Positions 32,205 to 41,455 of a stretch of DNA of 64,000 bases are shown in pieces. The notes below the pieces were generated by a model, which searched no databases, was not told where the DNA came from, and saw only the letters and a program-made list of their open reading frames with translations. The first letter of the stretch is position 1. Every line of letters begins with the position of its first letter. The stretch spans positions 17,391 to 81,390 of the forward strand of contig JAFQZL010000032.1 of the NCBI GenBank assembly GCA_017405945.1, written 5' to 3'. Both the position numbers and the translations under genes were made by a program. The stretch comes from Acidaminococcaceae bacterium (GTDB taxonomy: Bacteria > Bacillota > Negativicutes > Acidaminococcales > Acidaminococcaceae).

Positions 32205-32861
32205 CTACTCTGCGTATTCCACATGATCAGGGTGACTGGCGCGGTGCGAGTTGTTGGCAATAATCGCGCCGATGATGCCGCCTACGACCAATGCGCCGAT
32301 CCAGTCTCCGCGGTGCATGCTGCGGTGGTCGTTATGATGGTGATGACGTGGCGGCGGTGCAGGGTGATGACGCTGAATGACGGGGCCGCCGCGATGGATA
32401 ACAGGACCGCCGTGGCGGATGGAGCCGCCTTTGTGCGCCATGGGCTGTGCTTTATGCCCCGGACCGCCGCGATGGATGGAACCGCCTTTGTGCATCATGG
32501 GCTGCGCTTTGTGGCCCGGACCGCCGCGATGGACGGAACCGCCTTTGTGCGCCATGGGTTGTGCTTTATGCCCCGGGCCGCCTTTGTGCAGGGGCTGCAT
32601 TCTATGAGCCGGCGTGCTTTTATGAACGGCCGGTCTTGCCTGGTGGCCGGGACTCTGCCTTTGCACAGGGGCTTTCATCTGATGGCCGGAGGGGCCTTTC
32701 CGTGTTTCCGGCCGGATCTGCCGGGACTGTGCCGGGGGCCTGCCGCCGCCATTATGATGGGCTGCCGCTGCTTCGGACACGCCCATTATGAAAGAAGTGC
32801 TTAAGAAACTGGTCATCAGGGTCACTGCCAGTAATTTCTGTAACTTTTTGGAAATCGTCAT
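32205..32861 (-). CDS. Exported His/Gly/Pro-rich repeat protein
   Basis: 218 residues from ATG 32861, after GGAGGGG. Signal peptide up to about VSEAAAA. The mature protein carries about three tandem 22-residue repeats of the form HKGGS(V/I)HRGGPGHKAQPM (residues 95-160), then HHPAPPPRHHHH, and a hydrophobic glycine segment WIGALVVGGIIGAIIANN. His makes up a large part of the mature chain, so metal binding (Ni, Zn, Cu or heme) is likely but unproven. The final hydrophobic stretch, like a glycine-zipper, may anchor it to a membrane. Confidence 0.7.
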   Translation of the reverse strand: MTISKKLQKLLAVTLMTSFLSTSFIMGVSEAAAAHHNGGGRPPAQSRQIRPETRKGPSGHQMKAPVQRQSPGHQARPAVHKSTPAHRMQPLHKGGPGHKAQPMAHKGGSVHRGGPGHKAQPMMHKGGSIHRGGPGHKAQPMAHKGGSIRHGGPVIHRGGPVIQRHHPAPPPRHHHHNDHRSMHRGDWIGALVVGGIIGAIIANNSHRASHPDHVEYAE

Positions 32862-33203
32862 TGTATTCCCCTCCGTTCCTGCCGGTGCTGCGATGTTATA
32901 TGAAAGTGTTTCCGGCAACAGCCCTTGCCGGATGTTTTCGTTGTCTGTATCATAGCAGCAGGGTGGGGCAAAACCGTGACAAAAATATGTTTTTTTTATG
33001 GCGTTCCGGAGTTATGGGAGACGATTATAGAAAAACAGGAGAAAATGTGTTACAATAACACAGACATTTAACAGAAGGATGCCGGCGGATTTGTTTTCTC
33101 ATAAACTGTTATCGTATTGGAACAGAAAACTTTTCCGTGGCTGTGTCTGTTTATTTTAATCAGAATATGCTGCAAACCGGACGGCAGCGGAATGGAGATT
33201 GCA
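32862..33203. other. Divergent intergenic region
   Basis: 342 bp with no convincing gene. AT-rich near 32980-33060 with GTTACAATAACAC as a possible -10 area for the plus gene. Confidence 0.4.
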
Positions 33204-33617
33204 ATGGTTGACGCGAAGAAAATAGAGTTTGAATTCAAAAAATATATGGATATTTACAAGGCGGACCCGGAACTGGGCCATCTGATGCAGCAGATGACCT
33301 TCCAGGAACTGTTCAATGAAAAATTCATGAAAGAGAACAGCAAATTCACTTCCATGGACGACATGCTGTTCAAAAGCGATTTCGGCCTGACGAATCCGCT
33401 GGAAATCGAAAAGGTGAACCAGGACAAGTGGAATGCGTTCATCGCAAGGAACACGGAGTGTGAGAACTGGCACCAGTTCGGCAAACTGGCCATGATTGAA
33501 TGGATGAAGACGGTCATCGACCTGTGGGCCCGGGTGAAGGAAAAACGGGCGAAGGACGCAAAGAACGCGAAGAAAGCGGAGAAGAAAGCACAGAAAGAAA
33601 AGAACGTGGGTAATTGA
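33204..33617 (+). CDS. Hypothetical protein with Lys/Ala-rich C-terminal tail
   Basis: 137 residues from ATG 33204, with GGAG 6 nt upstream; ATG 33192 and an earlier frame are possible. The body has KIEFEFKKYMDIYKADPELGHLMQQMTFQELFNEKFM, and ends in a highly basic coiled tail (EKRAKDAKNAKKAEKKAQKEK). No family recognised; the basic tail may bind nucleic acid. Confidence 0.55.
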   Translation: MVDAKKIEFEFKKYMDIYKADPELGHLMQQMTFQELFNEKFMKENSKFTSMDDMLFKSDFGLTNPLEIEKVNQDKWNAFIARNTECENWHQFGKLAMIEWMKTVIDLWARVKEKRAKDAKNAKKAEKKAQKEKNVGN

Positions 33618-33673
33618 CAGAAGGGATTTACCGGTTATTTCGTTAAGGACGAAAAGGAAAAACAGCATTATCA

Positions 33674-33717
33674 CAGGCTTTCAGCTGCCTGAGGGCATGC
33701 AGAAAGCCTGCTTTTTT
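33674..33717 (+). terminator. Terminator
   Basis: CAGGCTTTC (33674-33682) and GAAAGCCTG (33702-33710), then CTTTTTTATG. Confidence 0.85.
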
Positions 33718-33862
33718 ATGCCCAGAATGCCGGAAAGTCATTTTAATACTGATGGGGAAGGCTGATAGATCATAAAGACAGAGTCTTGCCAAAAAACGTA
33801 AGAAACATACACTAAAAAAAGAATCAGCCAAATAAAGAACAGCCGTGGTATTTCTTCGGCAG

Positions 33863-33876
33863 TTTTGTTATAATAA
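33863..33876 (+). promoter_or_regulatory. Extended -10 promoter of the sensor kinase gene
   Basis: TTTTGTTATAATAA, matching the promoter at 18805. A GCCG/CGGC mini-hairpin precedes it, as at the other copy. Confidence 0.55.
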
Positions 33877-33908
33877 TTAAAGAAGATGTGCAGATAAGGA
33901 GGCAATTG

Positions 33909-36900
33909 GTGAAAATGAATCCAAATAGTAAATACAGGGTGTTTGCGCATGGAATCATTGCTTTTGTATGTGCGTTTTTTATCATGACCGCAGGCCTCCC
34001 CGCCATCGCCTACGCTGACAACGGAATAAAAACCGTCAGGGTGGGTTATTACGAGAACGAAGTGTTTCAGGAAGGCGCTGAGAAAGGCGCGGTCAAGACC
34101 GGTTATGCGTACGAGTATTACCGCAAACTCTCTGAGTATACAGGCTGGAAGTACGAATATGTGTACGGCGGTTACGGAGACCTGTACCAGATGCTCCTGG
34201 ACGGCAAGATTGATCTGCTGGCCGGTCTTGCCTGGCGTGAAGAACGCGCCGCGCTGGTCGGTTATCCGGATGGCATCATGGGCAGCGAGTCCTATTATCT
34301 CGTGAAGCACGACTCCGACGTTCATATCACTGCCAGTCCGGAAACGCTGAAAGGATGCAAAATCGGCGTATTGGACAGCGCTATGGTCAGCGTCCTGAAC
34401 AAGTACCTCGATGACCATCACGTGACTGCGCAGGTTGTTACGTTCCCCGAGCATACGGGATTATTCAACGCGTTTGATTCTCACGAGGTGGATGTTCTCG
34501 CTGTCGAGAGCGACGGCGCCCGGGGTCGGGCGCATGCGGAGGTGCTGGCGGTTTTCGGCGCATCGGATTATTATCTGTGTGTCAATAAAAGACGGCCGGA
34601 CCTGTTGGCGCAGCTGAATTCCGCACAGTCGCAGCTGGCTGCCGAGGAGCCCCATTACCTGAACTCTCTGAAGGAGAAGTATTATTCGGCCAGCGTAACG
34701 GCGCGGGCCTTTTCACAGACAGAGCGGAACTGGATACGCACGCATACCACGCTTCATGTCGGTTATCTGGATCAATATCTGCCTTACAGTAACACCGACG
34801 GGCAGGGTAAAGTGACGGGCATCGTCAAAGATTTCATCCCTGCTATGTTAAAGACACTGGGTCTGCAGAACATCTCCGTAACGTACGACGGTTACAAGAG
34901 TTACGATGATATGATCGCTGCGATCATCGCAGGCAGGATTGACGTGGCCTTTCCCGTTGGCGGCGGGCTGTATTACTCGGAAGAAAATGGGATATATCTG
35001 TCCAATCCGGTCTCTTCATCACCGGCTGCATTGGTCTACAAGGGGGAATTCACTGAAAAAACAACAGAACATTTCGCCGTTAACCAGAACAACCGCATGC
35101 AGTTTTATTTTGTCCGGACGAATTATCCGAAAGCCAGAATCACGTTTTATCCGTCAAGCGCGGATTGCCTTTCCGCAGTGCTTGCCGGTAAAGCAGGATG
35201 CGTTACGCTGGACGGCCTGCGGGCAAACGACATCCTGCGGAACAGGCAATACGAAGGCCTGTTCCTTCGCCAGTCAAGTTATAACGATGCCCATTGCTTC
35301 GGCGTAGAGATCGGCAACGAAGGGCTGCTGAAACTGCTGAACCGCGGCGTCAATGTGCTGGGCAAAGATTATGCGCAGAATATTTCGTACCGCTATACCG
35401 GGGGACTGTATTCCTACGATTTCAAGGACGCGCTTGCGGATCATGTGGCTGTGGTCGCCCCGATCCTTCTTGCCATTTCCGCCCTTTTTGTTTTTTTGCT
35501 TGCCCGGGATGCGAAACGCACAAAAGAAGAAATCAAAGAGAAGGAAACCGCCCGTCTTGCGCTTGAGGGAAAAAACAATGAGCTGGCAGAGAGCCAGAAG
35601 GCGCTTTCGGAAGCACTGGTTGCAGCGGAGCATGCGAACCGCGCCAAAACCGTTTTCCTCAACAATATGTCTCATGATATCCGGACGCCCATGAATGCCA
35701 TCGTGGGTTTTACGGCGCTGGCCGCGTCCCGCATTGATAATAAGGAACAGGTGAAGGACTATCTTGGAAAGATCTCTGTGTCCAGCCAGCATCTCCTGTC
35801 ACTGATCAACGATGTGCTGGATATGAGCCGTATCGAAAGCGGTAAGGTTACCATTGAGGAAGCAGACGTGCATCTGCCTGATGTGATCCATGACCTGCGG
35901 ACGATCATCCAGTCAAATATAACAGCAAAGCAGCTGGACCTGTTCATCGATACACAGGACGTAATCCATGAGGATATCGTGACTGACAAGCTCCGCCTGA
36001 ATCAGGTGCTGCTGAACATCCTGTCCAACGCGATCAAGTTCACGCCTGCAGGAGGCATGATCAGCTTCCGGGTTATCGAGAAGCCGTCCCCTGCCGCAAA
36101 TCTTGCCAACTTTGAATTCCGGATCAAGGATAACGGCATTGGTATGAGCGAAGAATTTCAGAAGACGATTTTTGAAGCCTTCACCCGTGAAAAAACCAGC
36201 ACGGTCAGCGGAATCCAGGGAACCGGGCTGGGCATGGCCATCACCAAAAGCATTGTCGATATGATGGGCGGTGTGGTGACTGTTCATTCCGAAGAAGGTA
36301 AAGGGAGCGAATTCATTGTGAATCTGCCCTGTAAAATCAGCGGCGTTTCCGCAAAGTTTGAACCGTTGCCCGAACTGAGTGGTCTCCGCGCGCTTGTGGC
36401 AGATGACGATACCAATACATGTCTTTCTGTTTGTTCCATGCTGCGGGAGATCGGCATGAGGCCCGACTGGACGAACTACGGGAAAGAAGCCGTGGTCCGC
36501 GCAAAGGAGGCCATGGATCAGGCGGATGAATTCCGCGTCTATATTATCGACTGGCTCATGCCGGATCTGAACGGCATAGAAACAGTGCGAAGAATCCGCA
36601 GGGTGATTGGCGATGATACACCCATCATTATCCTGACAGCCTACGACTGGGCGGATATTGAAGAAGAGGCAAGAGAAGCCGGAGTAACAGCCTTCTGCTC
36701 TAAGCCGCTGTTTATGTCTGAATTACGAAGTGTGCTTGCGCAGCCGTTTATGGTCACTAAAGACCAGCCGGAACAGAAAGAACAGGAAGCTGCGCCCGGT
36801 TTCTCCGGGAAACGCGTGTTGCTGGCAGAAGACAATGAATTGAACCAGATGATCGCGGAGGCTATCCTGACCGAAAACGGTTTCCATGTTGAAATCGCCG

Positions 36901-37187
36901 GCGATGGGGCAGAGGCTGTACAAAAAATAAAAGCCGCACCGGCCGGATACTACGATGTCATCCTGATGGATATCCAGATGCCCAAAATGGACGGTTATGA
37001 AGCAGCAAAACAGATCCGCACACTGGAGGATAAACAAAAAGCCGCCGTTCCAATCGTTGCTGTCACGGCGAATGCATTTGAGGAAGACCGGAAGCTTGCA
37101 CTGGAAGCCGGAATGAACGGGCATCTGGCAAAGCCGTATGATATCCCGGCGATGCTTGAAACGCTGAAAAAGCTGCTGAACCCGTAA
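33909..37187 (+). CDS. BvgS-like hybrid sensor histidine kinase with two periplasmic binding-protein domains
   Basis: 1092 residues from GTG 33909, 6 nt after AAGGAGG. Order: N-terminal membrane segment (about 12-36), two SBP_bac_3-type solute-binding domains (about 40-270 and 285-510), transmembrane helix (about 513-533), coiled coil, HisKA with His589 (MSHDIRTPMNA), HATPase (LLNILSNAIKF, DNGIGM, GTGLGMAI), receiver 1 with Asp881 (IIDWLMPD) and receiver 2 with Asp1021 (LMDIQMPKMDG). There is no HPt domain and no adjacent response regulator with an output domain, so phosphate must pass to a partner coded elsewhere. The SBP domains suggest direct sensing of an amino acid or similar small ligand. 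Confidence 0.9.
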   Translation: MKMNPNSKYRVFAHGIIAFVCAFFIMTAGLPAIAYADNGIKTVRVGYYENEVFQEGAEKGAVKTGYAYEYYRKLSEYTGWKYEYVYGGYGDLYQMLLDGKIDLLAGLAWREERAALVGYPDGIMGSESYYLVKHDSDVHITASPETLKGCKIGVLDSAMVSVLNKYLDDHHVTAQVVTFPEHTGLFNAFDSHEVDVLAVESDGARGRAHAEVLAVFGASDYYLCVNKRRPDLLAQLNSAQSQLAAEEPHYLNSLKEKYYSASVTARAFSQTERNWIRTHTTLHVGYLDQYLPYSNTDGQGKVTGIVKDFIPAMLKTLGLQNISVTYDGYKSYDDMIAAIIAGRIDVAFPVGGGLYYSEENGIYLSNPVSSSPAALVYKGEFTEKTTEHFAVNQNNRMQFYFVRTNYPKARITFYPSSADCLSAVLAGKAGCVTLDGLRANDILRNRQYEGLFLRQSSYNDAHCFGVEIGNEGLLKLLNRGVNVLGKDYAQNISYRYTGGLYSYDFKDALADHVAVVAPILLAISALFVFLLARDAKRTKEEIKEKETARLALEGKNNELAESQKALSEALVAAEHANRAKTVFLNNMSHDIRTPMNAIVGFTALAASRIDNKEQVKDYLGKISVSSQHLLSLINDVLDMSRIESGKVTIEEADVHLPDVIHDLRTIIQSNITAKQLDLFIDTQDVIHEDIVTDKLRLNQVLLNILSNAIKFTPAGGMISFRVIEKPSPAANLANFEFRIKDNGIGMSEEFQKTIFEAFTREKTSTVSGIQGTGLGMAITKSIVDMMGGVVTVHSEEGKGSEFIVNLPCKISGVSAKFEPLPELSGLRALVADDDTNTCLSVCSMLREIGMRPDWTNYGKEAVVRAKEAMDQADEFRVYIIDWLMPDLNGIETVRRIRRVIGDDTPIIILTAYDWADIEEEAREAGVTAFCSKPLFMSELRSVLAQPFMVTKDQPEQKEQEAAPGFSGKRVLLAEDNELNQMIAEAILTENGFHVEIAGDGAEAVQKIKAAPAGYYDVILMDIQMPKMDGYEAAKQIRTLEDKQKAAVPIVAVTANAFEEDRKLALEAGMNGHLAKPYDIPAMLETLKKLLNP

Positions 37188-37223
37188 GACCTTGTACAGA
37201 AAGAAAAGAAGCAATAATAAATT

Positions 37224-37268
37224 CCTTTCCGGTTTGCGGTGAAAGGCTGCAGGCCGGAAAGGTTTTTT
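37224..37268 (+). terminator. Terminator of the sensor kinase gene
   Basis: CCTTTCCGG (37224-37232) and CCGGAAAGG (37254-37262), then TTTTTT. Confidence 0.87.
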
Positions 37269-37284
37269 CAATTTTAAAAACAAC

Positions 37285-37313
37285 TTGCGGTTCCACTTAA
37301 TTCATAGTAGAAT
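37285..37313 (+). promoter_or_regulatory. Promoter of the Rrf2-mnmA group
   Basis: TTGCGG (37285-37290), 17-nt spacer, TAGAAT (37308-37313). About 110 nt of leader follows before the start at 37425. Confidence 0.5.
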
Positions 37314-37424
37314 ATAGGTATATGGTGAGGTAAGAATAGATGCGCTTTTCACGCAAAATTCAGTTTCTGAATAAAATTTTGGGACGAACGTGGTTTTCCG
37401 TTCCCCGGAAGAGGTGATTTCAGT

Positions 37425-37862
37425 ATGCGGATTTCAACGAAAGGACGTTACGCCACGCGCCTGATGCTGGACCTGGCCGTGCATTATGAATGCGGGTTCA
37501 TTCCTCTGAAAGCAGTTTCCCAACGGCAGAACATTTCCGATAAATACCTGGAACAGATTATCACCCAGCTGAGCCGGGCGGGCTTTGTGCGCAGCGCCCG
37601 GGGCGCTCAGGGCGGATACTGTCTGACGAAGCCGCCGGAAGAGTATACGGTAGGGGATATCCTCCGGACTACGGAGGGCAGCCTGACCCCGGTCTCCTGT
37701 CTGGAAGCCGGCAGCGGTACCTGTGAAATGGAACGGACCTGCGTGACCCAGGAGGTATGGCAGCAGATCGAGGACGCGGTGAACAATGTGGTGGATCATA
37801 TTACCCTGGCGGACCTGGTGAAACGCTACCACGAAAAAGCCGGCGGCGATTATGTGATTTAA
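37425..37862 (+). CDS. Rrf2/IscR-family iron-sulfur regulator
   Basis: 145 residues, GAGGTG upstream. Winged helix MRISTKGRYATRLMLDLA with ISDKYLEQIITQLSRAGFVRSARGAQGGYCL is typical of Rrf2. Three Cys (C92, C100, C106 in PVSCLEAGSGTCEMERTC) match the cluster-binding site of IscR. It likely senses [Fe-S] status or redox and controls its own operon. In many Firmicutes this gene precedes a cysteine desulfurase and mnmA; here an HD gene sits between it and mnmA. Confidence 0.9.
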   Translation: MRISTKGRYATRLMLDLAVHYECGFIPLKAVSQRQNISDKYLEQIITQLSRAGFVRSARGAQGGYCLTKPPEEYTVGDILRTTEGSLTPVSCLEAGSGTCEMERTCVTQEVWQQIEDAVNNVVDHITLADLVKRYHEKAGGDYVI

Positions 37863-37878
37863 GAAAGAAGGATGCGTT

Positions 37879-38460
37879 ATGATTACAAGAGAAGAAGCCT
37901 GGAAATTACTGACTGAATTTAATAAAGATCCGTTCCATCTGCGTCACGCCCTGACGGTGGAAGGGGCCATGCGGCATTTTGCCCGCACCCTGGGATATGC
38001 GGAGGAAGAAGACTTCTGGGGCCTGGTGGGCCTGCTCCACGATCTGGATTTTGAACAATATCCGGACCAGCACTGCACAAAATCCCAGGAGATCATGCGG
38101 GAACGGGGGCTGGATGAACGGCTGATCCACGCTACGGCCAGCCACGGTTATGGGATTACGGTGGACATCAAACCGGAGCATGAGATGGAAAGAGTGCTGT
38201 TTGCCTGCGACGAACTGACGGGGCTCATCGGCGCCTGCGCCCTGGTACGTCCGTCCAAAAGCGTGCAGGACATGGAAATGAAATCCGTGAAGAAAAAATT
38301 CAAAGATCACAGATTTGCGGCAGGCTGCCACCGGGAAGTCATCCAGCAGGGCGCGGATATGCTGGGCTGGACGCTGGAAGATCTGATTACGAAAACCATT
38401 GAAGCCATGCGCGTGGATGAAGCAAAGATTAATGACGAGTGCGCAAAGTTTGGAGCGTAA
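37879..38460 (+). CDS. HD-domain hydrolase
   Basis: 193 residues, AAAGGATG upstream. HD site: His23, GLVGLLHDLDFEQYP (H54-D55), His81-type LIHATASHGYG and FACDELTGLI (distal Asp). This pattern is that of small HDIG-like phosphohydrolases of unknown nucleotide specificity. It lies 16 nt after the Rrf2 gene and 93 nt before mnmA. Confidence 0.82.
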   Translation: MITREEAWKLLTEFNKDPFHLRHALTVEGAMRHFARTLGYAEEEDFWGLVGLLHDLDFEQYPDQHCTKSQEIMRERGLDERLIHATASHGYGITVDIKPEHEMERVLFACDELTGLIGACALVRPSKSVQDMEMKSVKKKFKDHRFAAGCHREVIQQGADMLGWTLEDLITKTIEAMRVDEAKINDECAKFGA

Positions 38461-38553
38461 AGTTTTATAAATGTAATTGCGTGGCAGGATTCAAGCAAAA
38501 ATAAACTGTTTTGCGGAATCCTGTCGCACAAAGAGACTATAAAAAGGTTTAAA

Positions 38554-39621
38554 ATGAAGCAGAAAGTTTTAATGGCCATGAGCGGCGGCGTGGACAGCAG
38601 TACGGCAGCGCTGCTGCTGCAGGAAGCAGGCTATGATGTGGTCGGCGTCACCCTGAAGATGTTTGAGAACAAAGACATCGGAGCGGGAGAAACAGACAGC
38701 AGTTTCTTCAATGTGCGGGACGCGAAACAGGTTGCGGAAAAGATGGGTTTTCCCCATTACGTGTTTGATTTCTGCCCGTACTTCCGTCAGTTTGTCATCG
38801 ACCGTTTCATCGCGGAGTATGAAAGCGGACGGACGCCGAACCCCTGTGTGGACTGCAACAAAAATGTGAAGCTGGGGCAGCTGTTCCCGAAAGCGGAAGA
38901 GCTGGGCTGCGACTACATTGCCACGGGCCACTACGCTAATGTAAAATTTAATAAAGAAACCGGACGCTGGCTGCTGCTGCGGGGGGATGACAGGCAGAAA
39001 GACCAGAGTTATATGCTGTACACCCTGACGCAAAACCAGCTGGCCCATATACTGTTCCCTCTGGGGCATTTACGCAAAACAGAGATCCGTGTCAGGGCGG
39101 AAGCGGAAGGACTGGCCAACGCCAGAAAACCGGACAGCCAGGATATCTGCTTTGTGCCGGACGGGGATTACGCCCGGGTGATACAAAACATTACAAAGCG
39201 CAAACCTGAACCGGGTCGGTTCATCCATTTGGACGGCACGGTACTGGGAACCCATAAGGGACAGCTGCATTACACCATCGGGCAGCGGAAAGGTTTGGGC
39301 ATTGCCTATCAGTATCCGCTGTATGTGATTAAAAAAGATGTGGAAAAGAACACTGTGTATCTGGGGCCTCAGGAAGCGCTGTTCTCTGACACACTGATTG
39401 CGGAACACTGCAACCTGATCTCCATTCCGGAACTGAAAGAACCGGTACGGGTCACGGCCAAGCCCCGTTACCGGGCCAAAGATGTGCCGGCTGTGATTGA
39501 ACCGCTTGAGGATGGAAATATTAAGGTTACATTTGATGAACCCCAGCGGGCGCTGACACCGGGTCAGGCCGTGGTGTTCTATCAGGATGACGTGGTGGTC
39601 GGCGGCGGTACGATACGGTAA
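38554..39621 (+). CDS. mnmA: tRNA-specific 2-thiouridylase
   Basis: 355 residues. PP-loop MAMSGGVDSSTAALLL (8-23), acceptor Cys in GRTPNPCVDCNKNVK, and the second active Cys in SQDICFVPDG; KDQSYMLYTL and GQRKGLGIAYQYPLYV are also family hallmarks. MnmA makes the 2-thio group of tRNA-Lys, -Glu and -Gln wobble uridine. The tRNA-Lys(TTT) substrate gene itself lies at 60162 in this window. The cysteine desulfurase needed as sulfur donor is not adjacent. Confidence 0.95.
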   Translation: MKQKVLMAMSGGVDSSTAALLLQEAGYDVVGVTLKMFENKDIGAGETDSSFFNVRDAKQVAEKMGFPHYVFDFCPYFRQFVIDRFIAEYESGRTPNPCVDCNKNVKLGQLFPKAEELGCDYIATGHYANVKFNKETGRWLLLRGDDRQKDQSYMLYTLTQNQLAHILFPLGHLRKTEIRVRAEAEGLANARKPDSQDICFVPDGDYARVIQNITKRKPEPGRFIHLDGTVLGTHKGQLHYTIGQRKGLGIAYQYPLYVIKKDVEKNTVYLGPQEALFSDTLIAEHCNLISIPELKEPVRVTAKPRYRAKDVPAVIEPLEDGNIKVTFDEPQRALTPGQAVVFYQDDVVVGGGTIR

Positions 39622-39644
39622 GTAAAAATTACGGAAAAGGAATT

Positions 39645-40898
39645 ATGATGGGAAAAAAGAACGTTTCAAAAAGAATGCGGGGACTGCTGGCAGCAGGGTT
39701 GTGGACTTGTGCCCTGACAGTATGCCCGCTGTCTGGTGAAGCAGCATTGCCGACGCATCCGGTGCCCTCTTCGCCTGCCGCAGCAGGAACCGGATCCGCA
39801 GGGAAGGCCGAAAGCGGCATCCGGATACGGGCAGACCGGACGGAAATGGCGGAGAGCAATAAGCCGGTTCCCGGGGAAAACGCGGCAGACAGGATATGGT
39901 CCAGGTCGAAAGGAAATTATGCTTCTGTAAAAAGTGCTTATGAAAACCATCCCCGGCAGAATGAAGCACCGAAAGTGACGGTTCGTAACAGAAATATACC
40001 TTCCGGCAGGACTGCAGAACCGGTGATTTCACCAGTCACCGGGGCGGGTTATACGGAAGCGGAAATCCGCCGGCAGATGATACGGCGCTATGCGTCCCCC
40101 CGGCCGGAGTTCCGTCTGGTGTCCGGCGCGTTTGCGGGATCCGGGTACCGGCCCGGCACGATGGATGTTAAAATTCCGACCATGTTTTTCCCGCCGGATG
40201 TGATGAAGGATGTTTCGGAAAGATTTTTGGAGAATCCGGACGGCACCTTTGGCACGCGTACACGGGAAGACAGAACCGGAGGTCTTTCGTCCTACGGGGC
40301 CGAAGCGCGGCAGCAACTGCTGAAACAGGCGGGGGGAGCAACCGGAGAGCTTGTTCCGGCGTCTGCCCCGTTACATCCGGGTCCTGCGGCAGCAAGAACA
40401 AAATATAAAACCATTACGGTACAGGTTCCTGTGCCTGTCCCTTCCCCGTTCCGCCCGCTGGCAAAGGGGGACTTTTACTGGTACAGCAATCATAAAGGAC
40501 ATTATGTGACAGCCTTACCCGGTTCGCTGCCTCAGAATCCCCTGCTGCAGGTTCCGGCAAGCGGTCCCATGCTGATCCGCGATGCAGGCCAGCATGAATT
40601 TATGGCAGTTACCGTGGACGACCCGGCGGACACCTATTATTATAAAAACCAGGACACGTTCCCGGGTTACGGCAAAGCGGTGCCTGTATTTACGGAGACC
40701 CGGAAAAATGTCCAGGGTAATGATGTCAGCATAAAATATATCCGCCGATATGTGGGCGGGCAGCATTGCCTGATTGTGGACAGCGCTGCAAAGCGGGCCG
40801 GAAAGACATACCGCGTCGCTGTCGTTTTCCCCGAAAGCAAACAGTATGAATACTTGCCGAAAGCGCTGTATATAATCGAAAACCTGAAGGGAATATGA
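39645..40898 (+). CDS. Exported Pro/Ala-rich protein, unknown
   Basis: 417 residues from the tandem ATGATG at 39645/39648 with AAAAGG upstream. Signal peptide (RMRGLLAAGLWTCALTVCPLSGEA). A disordered Pro/Ala/Arg region (about 35-245) is followed by a compact C-terminal domain (about 255-410) with YWYSNHKGHYVTALPGSL, GQHEFMAVTVDDPADTYYYKNQDTFPGYG and QHCLIVDSAAKRAGKTYRVAVVFPESKQYEYL. No family recognised; periplasmic by signal. A VPVPVPSP segment suggests a spacer. Confidence 0.6.
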   Translation: MMGKKNVSKRMRGLLAAGLWTCALTVCPLSGEAALPTHPVPSSPAAAGTGSAGKAESGIRIRADRTEMAESNKPVPGENAADRIWSRSKGNYASVKSAYENHPRQNEAPKVTVRNRNIPSGRTAEPVISPVTGAGYTEAEIRRQMIRRYASPRPEFRLVSGAFAGSGYRPGTMDVKIPTMFFPPDVMKDVSERFLENPDGTFGTRTREDRTGGLSSYGAEARQQLLKQAGGATGELVPASAPLHPGPAAARTKYKTITVQVPVPVPSPFRPLAKGDFYWYSNHKGHYVTALPGSLPQNPLLQVPASGPMLIRDAGQHEFMAVTVDDPADTYYYKNQDTFPGYGKAVPVFTETRKNVQGNDVSIKYIRRYVGGQHCLIVDSAAKRAGKTYRVAVVFPESKQYEYLPKALYIIENLKGI

Positions 40899-40938
40899 CT
40901 GGCATCTGTAATATAACTGACAAGGAGAGCGAAAACGC

Positions 40939-41436
40939 ATGGAACATGCTGAAGTCGTGCGCAGGATGGTTTTGTTTGACAAAGGGGATGCCCGCCGCAT
41001 CCAGCACTTCCTGAAGGTCTATATGTTTGCCGCTCTCATCGGCAAAATGGAAGGACTGCCTCCGGAACAGCAGGAGGTTTTGGAAATTGCTGCGATTCTC
41101 CATGATATCGGCATCATTCCGGCTGAAAAGAAGTACGGGTTCAACAACGGCAAGTTGCAGGAACAGGAAGGCCCGGCTTATGCCCGGGCGTTGCTGCAGG
41201 AAGCGGGCGGTTATCCGCCGGAGCTGATCGACAGGGTCTGTTTCCTGATCGCCCATCACCACACGTATGAGGGAGTGGACGGACCGGACTGGCAGATCCT
41301 GCTGGAAGCGGATTTCCTTGTGAATTCGTTCGAAAAGAACATGCCGGAAGGAGCCATTAAAAAAATGCGCTCCCGTGTTTTTAAAACAGGGAGCGGTATT
41401 GCCATGCTGAACAATCAGTACGGGTATGATATGTAA
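40939..41436 (+). CDS. HD-domain hydrolase (second)
   Basis: 165 residues, AAGGAG 11-12 nt upstream. His23 in RIQHFLKVYMFA, HD pair H55-D56 in AAILHDIGIIPAEKKYG, HHHTYEG and distal Asp in LLEADFLVN. The order H...HD...H...D is complete, so it should be an active phosphohydrolase. Different from the HD gene at 37879. Confidence 0.83.
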   Translation: MEHAEVVRRMVLFDKGDARRIQHFLKVYMFAALIGKMEGLPPEQQEVLEIAAILHDIGIIPAEKKYGFNNGKLQEQEGPAYARALLQEAGGYPPELIDRVCFLIAHHHTYEGVDGPDWQILLEADFLVNSFEKNMPEGAIKKMRSRVFKTGSGIAMLNNQYGYDM

Positions 41437-41455
41437 TTGTTGTTATCAGGTAGAA

